DNA of 24,032 bases. Origin: CAZADH01 sp964483805 (lineage in GTDB: Bacteria; Muiribacteriota; Ozemobacteria; Ozemobacterales; Ozemobacteraceae). This document shows positions 9,930-15,214 of the stretch, in pieces. The notes under the pieces are model-generated. The model worked only from the letters and a program-made list of their open reading frames with translations. It searched no databases and had not been told where the DNA came from. A program made the position numbers and the translations under genes. Numbering within the stretch: the first letter of the stretch is position 1; the number at the start of each line of letters is the position of its first letter. The stretch lies in contig CAZADH010000068.1 of NCBI GenBank assembly GCA_964483805.1, positions 1 to 24,032 of the forward strand, written 5' to 3'.

Positions 9930-10283
9930 TCAGGAACCGAATTGGGCCAGGCCGTTGGCTTCGGTATCGTGGATTCTGCAGGATCCTTCGACGCCCATCA
10001 TTTTGAACACGGTCAGCACGGCCGGGGCGAGGTTGCAGAAATGAATCTGGCCATTGCGCTCGTAGACAACCTGTTCGATGAGCTCGAGGATGCAGGCAAT
10101 GCCGGTGCTGTTAACGATGGGCGAACCCCCGAGATTGAACAGAAAACGGGTCTCGCCCTTCTCGACGAAACTCTCGACGACCTTGCGGATCTTCTCGCCG
10201 CCGTCGTCATCGATGTATCCCGTCGTTCTCACGACCACGATGCGCGCGCCAAGAGTCTCGGTTTGACAGGTGAGTTCGCTCAT
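9930..10283 (-). CDS. STAS-domain protein (anti-sigma-factor antagonist type)
   Basis: 117 residues, the usual size of a single STAS domain such as SpoIIAA or RsbV. It has an N-terminal strand pair, the core FLFNLGGSPIVNSTGIACI (47-65), and a later FCNLAPAVLTVFKMMGV segment (82-98). Ser59 in the VNSTG motif is at the position of the serine that the partner kinase phosphorylates in SpoIIAA-type proteins. No RsbW-like kinase or PP2C phosphatase is in the window. It is the first gene of a leftward operon with the HEAT-repeat gene. The promoter is placed so that transcription should begin at or next to the ATG, giving a leaderless message. Whether it controls a sigma factor or acts as a general protein switch cannot be told from sequence. 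Confidence 0.92.
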   Translation of the reverse strand: MSELTCQTETLGARIVVVRTTGYIDDDGGEKIRKVVESFVEKGETRFLFNLGGSPIVNSTGIACILELIEQVVYERNGQIHFCNLAPAVLTVFKMMGVEGSCRIHDTEANGLAQFGS

Positions 10284-10289
10284 GGCGTT

Positions 10290-10319
10290 ATTCTAGGGTG
10301 CGCGCGCAATCGATGTCAA
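10290..10319 (-). promoter_or_regulatory. Strong sigma70-type promoter of the STAS-HEAT operon
   Basis: Reading the minus strand, a perfect TTGACA at 10319-10314 is followed after 18 nt by TAGAAT at 10295-10290. The expected transcription start is near 10283, which is the A of the STAS start codon. There is no room for a ribosome-binding site. Confidence 0.7.
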
Positions 10320-10334
10320 CCGCGGCGGGCGGGG

Positions 10335-10401
10335 CAAATCGGAGGGCGCACACCTTTTCTTGGCGACAAAGGGTTGCTTCCCCGATTTGTTCCCCGATTC
10401 G
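10335..10401. promoter_or_regulatory. Candidate operator: 12-nt tandem repeat plus inverted partial copy
   Basis: TTCCCCGATTTG (10378-10389) is followed directly by TTCCCCGATTCG (10390-10401), 11 of 12 identical. The pair covers the -35 element of the rightward promoter. An inverted partial copy, CAAATCGG, lies at 10335-10342, about 15 nt upstream of the -35 of the leftward promoter. The layout fits a regulator shared by the two divergent operons, but no regulator gene is nearby. Confidence 0.4.
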
Positions 10402-10415
10402 ACCGCTGCTATGAT
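10387..10415 (+). promoter_or_regulatory. Probable promoter of the lipoprotein-queCED-phosphatase operon
   Basis: TATGAT at 10410-10415 is a good -10 element. TTGTTC at 10387-10392, with a 17-nt spacer, is a weak -35 that keeps the TTG. Transcription would start near 10422, about 28 nt before the first start codon, with GGAGG in between. Confidence 0.5.
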
Positions 10416-10449
10416 GGCAATAACGTGTGGTTTACCCGGAGGTGTGTCC

Positions 10450-10701
10450 GTGCGTCATTGGTTCATGGGGGCAGCGCTGCTCGTGCTGCCTTTGATCAGC
10501 GGTTGTTTCGACTTCGATGGCAAGCTGCGGGCGCAACGGGGGCAGCTCGAACTCGACCTCAAGAATCTGCAACAGCTCGAGCGCAAGGTCGAGGGCAAGT
10601 TTGGCGAGCGCGACTGGCTGCGGTCGATGGTCAACCGCCGACAGACCGAGATCGGCAATCTCGAACAATACATCAAGCAGGGACCGGGGGCGACACCGTG
10701 A
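10450..10701 (+). CDS. Small coiled-coil lipoprotein (first of pair)
   Basis: 83 residues. The start is a GTG at 10450, chosen because GGAGG at 10438-10442 lies 7 nt upstream; longer in-frame starts would put the promoter inside the gene. The first 18 residues form a lipoprotein signal peptide with lipobox LISGC, giving Cys19 as the lipidated residue. The mature part (about 64 residues) is nearly all charged helix with Leu heptads, for example LDLKNLQQLERKVEG, consistent with a coiled coil like Lpp-type envelope proteins. Its TGA overlaps the ATG of the next lipoprotein by one base (TGATG), implying translational coupling. The function is unknown; an envelope-spacing or tethering role is only a guess. 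There is no C-terminal lysine as in Braun's lipoprotein. Confidence 0.82.
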   Translation: MRHWFMGAALLVLPLISGCFDFDGKLRAQRGQLELDLKNLQQLERKVEGKFGERDWLRSMVNRRQTEIGNLEQYIKQGPGATP

Positions 10702-11036
10702 TGAAAGCGCAATACACAATATTGCTCATCTGTCTTGGCGCCGCCTTGCTCGTATCCGGGTGCCGCGTCGAATCGAGTAGTGCGATCGAGGCCGATATCG
10801 CCCGCCTGGAACAGGACGTGAAAACGTCGAAGGCCCGGGTCAGTGTGCTGCCCTCTTTGGAGGCCGAGGTCCGTCAGTTGGCCCTCGAAAACGACAATCT
10901 CGAGGCGCAACTGCAGTGGTTGATCGTCAAGCATCCCTGGGCGATGGCGCGCATGCTTACCAACCTCGGGTATGCTTCGGGCGCCGCCTCGTTGACCTCG
11001 GCTGTCTCGACCGCCAGCGAGAGTGTCTCACCATGA
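10701..11036 (+). CDS. Small coiled-coil lipoprotein (second of pair)
   Basis: 111 residues. A signal peptide ends in lipobox LVSGC, with Cys21 as the lipid site. Residues about 25-72 are a predicted coiled coil (IEADIARLEQDVKTSK, then LEAEVRQLALENDNLEAQ). The C-terminal 30 residues are small and Ser/Ala-rich. It begins inside the stop codon of the first lipoprotein and ends overlapping queC by four bases (ATGA), so translation of all three is coupled. The two lipoproteins share their layout but little sequence, and could form a heteromeric coiled coil. I do not recognise a named family. Confidence 0.82.
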   Translation: MKAQYTILLICLGAALLVSGCRVESSSAIEADIARLEQDVKTSKARVSVLPSLEAEVRQLALENDNLEAQLQWLIVKHPWAMARMLTNLGYASGAASLTSAVSTASESVSP

Positions 11037-11740
11037 CAACGGCGACAGGGCGTCCGGCCATCGTGCTTCTGAGCGGTGGCCTCGATTCGACGACGACGGT
11101 GGCGATTGCGCAACACGAGGGCTTTGCCGTGCATGCCCTGACCTTTCGTTACGGGCAGCGGCACGAACACGAGATCGAGGCGGCGCGACGAATCGCCGAA
11201 CGTGCCGGCGTCGTGCAACACATTGTGGCACAGATCGATCTGCGTGCGTTTGGCGGCTCGGCGTTGACCGCGGATATCGCCGTGCCCAAGGGGCGCCACG
11301 ACGACGAGATCGGCCAGGGGATTCCGATCACCTATGTGCCGGCCCGCAATACCGTGTTTCTCTCGTTTGCGCTCGCCTGGGCCGAGACGCTGCCGGCGAC
11401 CGACATCTTCATCGGCGTCAATGCGCTCGATTACAGCGGCTATCCCGACTGCCGGCCCGAGTTCGTGGCGGCGTTCGAGAACCTGGCGAATGTGGCGACC
11501 CGCCTGGGCACCGAAGGGCAGCAACGGTTTCGGATCCACGCGCCCCTCATGCACCTGGGCAAGGCCGACATCATCCGGCGCGGCTGCGCGCTGGGGGTCG
11601 ATTACGCGCAGACCATCACCTGCTACGATCCCGACCCCGACGGTGTGGCATGCGGGCAGTGCGATGCCTGTCGCCTGCGCCTCGCGGGGTTTGCCGGTGC
11701 CGGTGTCGCCGATCCAGTGCGGTATCGCGCGCGGGGTTGA
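11033..11740 (+). CDS. queC: 7-cyano-7-deazaguanine (preQ0) synthase QueC
   Basis: 235 residues. QueC uses ATP and ammonia to turn 7-carboxy-7-deazaguanine into preQ0, the last step before reduction or insertion into tRNA or DNA. The PP-loop motif SGGLDSTT is at 14-21. The segment YVPARNTVFLSFALAWAE (101-118) and GVNALDYSGYPDCRPEF (128-144) are diagnostic of QueC. The zinc site is Cys197, Cys207, Cys210 and Cys213 (CGQCDACRLR). Length is normal. Its ATG overlaps the end of the upstream lipoprotein (ATGA). It is followed by queE and queD, so the window encodes three of the four preQ0 steps; GTP cyclohydrolase I (folE) and queF are not here. Confidence 0.97.
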   Translation: MTTATGRPAIVLLSGGLDSTTTVAIAQHEGFAVHALTFRYGQRHEHEIEAARRIAERAGVVQHIVAQIDLRAFGGSALTADIAVPKGRHDDEIGQGIPITYVPARNTVFLSFALAWAETLPATDIFIGVNALDYSGYPDCRPEFVAAFENLANVATRLGTEGQQRFRIHAPLMHLGKADIIRRGCALGVDYAQTITCYDPDPDGVACGQCDACRLRLAGFAGAGVADPVRYRARG

Positions 11741-11775
11741 CCGCGCGTTCGGCGCCGCGGCAAACAGCGAAAACC

Positions 11776-12420
11776 ATGGCCTATTCCATCAAAGAGATCT
11801 TCTACAGCTTGCAGGGTGAGGGTGTGCGCGCCGGCACCGCGGCGGTGTTCTGCCGGTTCTCCGGGTGCAACCTGTGGTCGGGGCACGAGCGCGACCGCGG
11901 CGGGGCGGTGTGCCGGTTCTGCGATACCGATTTCGTCGGGACCGACGGCACGGCCGGGGCGGTCTATGCGGCACCGGCCGACCTGGCCGCCGCGATCGAC
12001 GCGGCATGGTTGGGTGGCCCGGCCTCGGTGGCAGCGGAGCGCTGGGTGGTGCTGACCGGGGGCGAGCCGCTGTTGCAGGTCGACGGGGCGTTGCTCGATG
12101 TGCTGCATCTGGCCGGCTTTCGCGTGGCGCTCGAGACCAACGGCACCTTGCCGCCCCCGGCCGGGTTCGACTGGGTGACGGTGAGCCCGAAGGCGGGGGC
12201 ACCCGTGGTCATCGCGTCCGCCGATGAGCTCAAACTCGTTTTTCCCCAGGAGGGCCTCGACCCGGCACGCTTTGTCGCCGGGACTTATAAACATTTTGTA
12301 TTGCAGCCACTCGATGGGGGCGATCGCAAGGAGAGCACGCGCGCCGCGCTTGCCTACTGTCTCGGCCATCCGCAGTGGCGTCTGGGCTTGCAGTTACACA
12401 AGATTCTCGATATTCGCTGA
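11776..12420 (+). CDS. queE: 7-carboxy-7-deazaguanine synthase QueE (radical SAM)
   Basis: 214 residues. QueE contracts 6-carboxytetrahydropterin to 7-carboxy-7-deazaguanine by radical S-adenosylmethionine chemistry. The N-terminal EIFYSLQGEG (7-16) is characteristic. The cluster-binding cysteines are Cys31, Cys46 and Cys49, the CX14CX2C form found in a subset of QueE proteins, rather than the usual CX3CX2C. GGEPLLQ (95-101) and LETNGT (119-124) are the SAM-binding motifs. The C-terminal QLHKILDIR matches the family ending. It starts 35 nt after queC with no strong ribosome site, so coupling to queC is likely. Confidence 0.97.
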   Translation: MAYSIKEIFYSLQGEGVRAGTAAVFCRFSGCNLWSGHERDRGGAVCRFCDTDFVGTDGTAGAVYAAPADLAAAIDAAWLGGPASVAAERWVVLTGGEPLLQVDGALLDVLHLAGFRVALETNGTLPPPAGFDWVTVSPKAGAPVVIASADELKLVFPQEGLDPARFVAGTYKHFVLQPLDGGDRKESTRAALAYCLGHPQWRLGLQLHKILDIR

Positions 12421-12447
12421 TCCCACCTGGAGGAGTTTTCTCACACC

Positions 12448-12816
12448 ATGGAAATCTACAAAGAGTTCACCTTCGAAGCCGCCCATCGGCTGCCCGAGGT
12501 TCCGGCCGGGCACAAGTGCGCGCGTCTGCATGGGCACAGTTATCGGGTCCGCCTCTGGGTGCGTGGGCCGGTGGGCGACAAGACGGGTTGGGTCGTTGAC
12601 TTCGGCGACGTGAAGCGCGCGTTCGCGCCGGTCCACGATGCCCTCGATCACCGCTACCTCAACGAGATCGCCGGTCTCGAAAACCCAACGGCCGAGAATA
12701 TTGCCCGCTGGATCTGGCGGCAGTTGCAGGCGAGCCTGCCCGGATTGTCGGCCGTCGAAGTGGCCGAGACCTGCACCGCGGGCTGTCGTTACACGGGCGA
12801 TGACGCCCGATCATGA
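12448..12816 (+). CDS. queD: 6-carboxytetrahydropterin synthase QueD
   Basis: 122 residues. QueD converts dihydroneopterin triphosphate to 6-carboxytetrahydropterin for QueE. Zinc ligands are His13 (EAAHRL) and His28/His30 (LHGHSY); the catalytic cysteine is Cys24 in GHKCARLHGH. The DHRYLNE motif (67-73) and VAETCTAGC (105-113), which contains Glu107, supply the remaining conserved residues. Length and order match the short bacterial QueD-I type. GGAGGAG at 12429-12435 precedes the ATG by 12 nt. It lies 27 nt after queE and 23 nt before the phosphatase. Confidence 0.97.
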   Translation: MEIYKEFTFEAAHRLPEVPAGHKCARLHGHSYRVRLWVRGPVGDKTGWVVDFGDVKRAFAPVHDALDHRYLNEIAGLENPTAENIARWIWRQLQASLPGLSAVEVAETCTAGCRYTGDDARS

Positions 12817-12839
12817 ACGGTTCCACTCTGGAGGTTCCC

Positions 12840-14324
12840 ATGGCGAAGCGTGTCATACATCGTATTCTTCTGTGTTGGTTCGGTATTGCGGTGGCGTTTC
12901 TGGGCGTTACCGCCACGGCAAGGGCAGTCGAGCCGGGGTTGCCACACATGGATCTGCCCCAGACCCGTGACCTGATCACCCCGGCCAACGCCGAGCCGAT
13001 CCCGATCGATCAGGCGTTGCAGCGACGCCTGGTGGTGAGCGGCCGCAAGGCCCGCAAGGTCATTCTCCTGATCGCCGATGGCATGAGCGCGGCGGCTATC
13101 AAAGTGGCGCGTGAAGTGATGGGTGGCCATCAAGGCGGCATGGCGATCGATCGCTTTCCGGTGGTCGCGCGGGTCATGACCACGGCGAGCGACTGCACGG
13201 TGACCGATTCGGCGGCGGCGGCCTCGACGATGGCCAACGGGCGGCCGACGGCGAACGGGCAGATCGGCGTCGGCGCGTCGGGCCGACCGCGCATCAGCCT
13301 GTTTGAGTTTGCGCGGGATCAGGGATTTCGTGTCGGCCTCGTCACCGACACCCGCATCACCCATGCGACGCCCGCGGGCTTCGTCGCGCATGTGGTCGGG
13401 CGCGAGGACGAAAACGAGATCGCCAAACAACTGGTCGACAGCAGATTTCACGTGCTTCTTGGCGGCGGGCGGCGCTATTTCGCGCCAACGACCCGCCAAG
13501 AACGCTGGGCCCCGAAGGACGATCTCCTGAGTCGGGCCGCGAAAGCGGGTTTCAAGGTCGTCGGCACCCGGGCCCAGTTGGCGACGGTGTGTCGTGAAGG
13601 GGCGGATCGGGTGCTCGGGCTGTTCTCATCGTCGATGATGCCGTTCTCATTCGAGGCCGCCAATGCCGACGTGCCGACGCTGACCGAGATGGCCCTGCGC
13701 GCCATCGACATTCTCGAGAGGGGTGAAAGCAAAGGCTTTCTGTTGATGGTCGAGGCCGGCAAGATCGATTTCACCGCGCACGCCCACGACGCGGCCGAAC
13801 TCGTGGCCCAGATGCGGGTGTTCGATGACACGGCGCGTGCACTGCTCGAGTACGTGCGCCGCCATCCCGACGCGCTCCTCGTCTGCGTTCCCGACCACGG
13901 TACCGGCGGCATCACCGTGACCGACGAGTTCGAACCGAACCGGTTTCGCCTGCAAGCGACCTCATCGATCTATCTGGCACGGCAGATCAATGGGCGGCCC
14001 GAAGCCGTGCGCCCGGTTTTGACCCATCCCGCGCTGGCGCCGCTCAACATCGGCAGCGACGAGATCGACGCACTGGTGCCGCATGCCAAAGACGACAAAC
14101 TCGATGGCCGTATCGGCACACTGTTGTTCGGGAAACTCGGCCTGACCTTCATCGATCCCGACCGGCAACGGCGCCTGTCGACCGGTGGGCACATCGGTGA
14201 CGACTTGTTCCTGCATGCCGTGGGCCGTCACCAGGACCTGTTTCAAGGTGTGCTGAGACAGTGGGAAATTCCGGCGCGGATCGCCGCCGCGGTCGGCCTG
14301 CCGTTTGTCCCGTCTTCCGAGTAA
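12840..14324 (+). CDS. Alkaline phosphatase, PhoA family, exported
   Basis: 494 residues. It hydrolyses phosphate monoesters in the periplasm. A signal peptide covers about 1-29 (ATARA cleavage). Active-site elements are in order: first metal Asp80 in LIADGM, nucleophile Ser124 in TDSAAAA, THATPAGFVAH (174-184), LMVEAGKID (302-310) with Glu305 and Asp310, AHAHD (313-317), PDHGTGG (351-357) with Asp352/His353, and STGGH (447-451) with His451. VEAG in place of VEGG and DHGTGG in place of DHETGG are small departures. The start at 12840 is chosen over an ATG at 12813 because GGAGG lies 5 nt upstream and it gives a proper signal peptide. Last gene of the apparent operon; a phosphatase after queCED is unusual, and it could salvage phosphate or act on nucleotides, but substrate choice is not visible. 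Confidence 0.95.
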   Translation: MAKRVIHRILLCWFGIAVAFLGVTATARAVEPGLPHMDLPQTRDLITPANAEPIPIDQALQRRLVVSGRKARKVILLIADGMSAAAIKVAREVMGGHQGGMAIDRFPVVARVMTTASDCTVTDSAAAASTMANGRPTANGQIGVGASGRPRISLFEFARDQGFRVGLVTDTRITHATPAGFVAHVVGREDENEIAKQLVDSRFHVLLGGGRRYFAPTTRQERWAPKDDLLSRAAKAGFKVVGTRAQLATVCREGADRVLGLFSSSMMPFSFEAANADVPTLTEMALRAIDILERGESKGFLLMVEAGKIDFTAHAHDAAELVAQMRVFDDTARALLEYVRRHPDALLVCVPDHGTGGITVTDEFEPNRFRLQATSSIYLARQINGRPEAVRPVLTHPALAPLNIGSDEIDALVPHAKDDKLDGRIGTLLFGKLGLTFIDPDRQRRLSTGGHIGDDLFLHAVGRHQDLFQGVLRQWEIPARIAAAVGLPFVPSSE

Positions 14325-14358
14325 AAAAAAAGAGGCCGGCCCGAAAAAGGGCTGGCCT
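14323..14358 (-). terminator. Rho-independent terminator pointing left
   Basis: AGGCCGGCCC (14333-14342) pairs with GGGCTGGCCT (14349-14358) across a GAAAAA loop, a 10-bp stem with one G-T pair. An A9 run at 14323-14331 becomes T9 directly after the stem on the minus strand, the classic intrinsic form. On the plus strand no T-run follows, so as a stop for the phosphatase operon it would be atypical. The A9 run overlaps the phosphatase stop codon. Confidence 0.7.
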
Positions 14359-14629
14359 GAAACATAAGGAGGCAAACAAATCCATCGACCTTGTCGGCAG
14401 CAATCGATGGTTTGTGAACGGTTGTTTTCGCGACACCGGCCAACATCAACAAACATGGCCGGACATCGGCGGGTTCGGTACCGACCCGGCAGCCAACCCT
14501 GGACACGACGATCGTTCGTTTTTTTTTCTCGCGCCTACCTGTGCCGGTCAGTACGGTCGCGGTTCCTGCGTTGCTCCGATTTTGCGCGCTTGACGCCGGT
14601 CTACCCGGTTCGGTACAGTAAGAGCCACC
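14325..14629. other. 305-nt intergenic region with hairpins and a T9 run; possible small RNA
   Basis: No convincing protein gene. After the leftward terminator there is AAGGAGG (14366-14372) with no usable start codon behind it. An imperfect hairpin pairs ACAAA/CCATCGA (14376-14388, one bulge) with TCGATGG/TTTGT (14404-14415). Another pairs CGGGTT (14470-14475) with GACCCG (14483-14488). A T9 run lies at 14519-14527. The rightward promoter at 14590-14619 closes the region. A small RNA in either direction is possible but unproven. Confidence 0.35.
14590..14619 (+). promoter_or_regulatory. Sigma70-type promoter for the beta-flower/helicase genes
   Basis: TTGACG at 14590-14595, an 18-nt spacer, then TACAGT at 14614-14619. 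Predicted transcription start near 14626, only about 4 nt before the ATG at 14630, so the message would be nearly leaderless if that ATG is used. Confidence 0.5.
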
Positions 14630-15178
14630 ATGAACGACCTTTATTGTTTGTCTTTGTCCGAGCACGACACCGGCCTGTGCCGGGCGCCGATCGCTTCGGT
14701 CCGGATCGGCGGAGGTTCGTGGGACGCCGTTGTTTGCCGACGTTTGTTGAGGCGTGTTGGCGTTGTATTGCTTCTGGCGATTACGACTTTTGTCGGCGCC
14801 ACCGCCGCTCTCACCCCGACCACGAAGGCCACCGGACGGCGCCTCGCGATTCGGCAGCACGGGACGGTCATCGCCGAGATCGACCACAAGGTCCTGCGCC
14901 AGCGGGGCGCCCAGGTTGCTGAGTTCGAGGGTCGGACGGTCCGGCAGCGCTCGTCGGTGGTGGCCGAATACGACGGGCGTTTCATCCGGCAGCACGGGAC
15001 GATCGTCGCCGAGATCGACGGGCGGTTCGTGCGCCCGAAGATTGGTGTCTCATGGGAGATCGACAAACACGGGGTGATCCGCCGGCGCGGCATGCCGCTC
15101 TACCATCTCGATGGTTACACCGACACTCCGACACAGCGCTGGCGGGTCGCCGCTTTTCTGCTGTTCTTCGCATCGTAA
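14630..15178 (+). CDS. Membrane-anchored protein with six beta-flower-like repeats
   Basis: 182 residues. An N-terminal part with four cysteines (1-36) is followed by a likely membrane helix (about 43-61). Then come six tandem 15-residue units starting at about 74, 89, 104, 119, 134 and 149, with pattern (I/V)RQxGxxVAEIDGRx. Short repeats of this kind, alternating an Asp-Gly turn with an Arg-Gln edge, resemble the '4-fold beta flower' domain family. A short hydrophobic end (AAFLLFF) may touch the membrane. Units 1 and 4 are almost identical in DNA, so the reading frame is under selection or was recently duplicated. The ATG at 14630 follows a good promoter, but a later start near the membrane helix is possible. 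It ends 36 nt before the large helicase gene. The function is not known. Confidence 0.72.
   Translation: MNDLYCLSLSEHDTGLCRAPIASVRIGGGSWDAVVCRRLLRRVGVVLLLAITTFVGATAALTPTTKATGRRLAIRQHGTVIAEIDHKVLRQRGAQVAEFEGRTVRQRSSVVAEYDGRFIRQHGTIVAEIDGRFVRPKIGVSWEIDKHGVIRRRGMPLYHLDGYTDTPTQRWRVAAFLLFFAS
14852..15019 (+). repeat. Near-identical 33-nt repeats inside the beta-flower gene
   Basis: The 33-nt stretches at 14852-14884 and 14987-15019 differ at only two positions. Their spacing, 135 nt, equals three 45-nt units. The intervening units are clearly related in protein but more diverged in DNA. Confidence 0.85.
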
Positions 15179-15214
15179 CGGCGCCGGCGCGTGCACGACG
15201 GGGCGGTGGTCGGG

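Noticed and set aside
8732..10006. Plus-strand frame opposite the HEAT-repeat gene
   Set aside because: HEAT repeats on the minus strand are unmistakable; the plus frame has no recognisable features.
14366..14922. AAGGAGG followed by an open plus frame in the 14.4-14.9 kb region
   Set aside because: No ATG, GTG or TTG lies at usable spacing behind the Shine-Dalgarno-like motif. The frame crosses the T9 run and a promoter and has no family signature.
14243..14995. Minus-strand frame over the 14.3-15.0 kb gap that could explain the leftward terminator
   Set aside because: It runs through the terminator into the phosphatase gene, has no ribosome site and no family pattern, and the plus-strand repeats are better supported.
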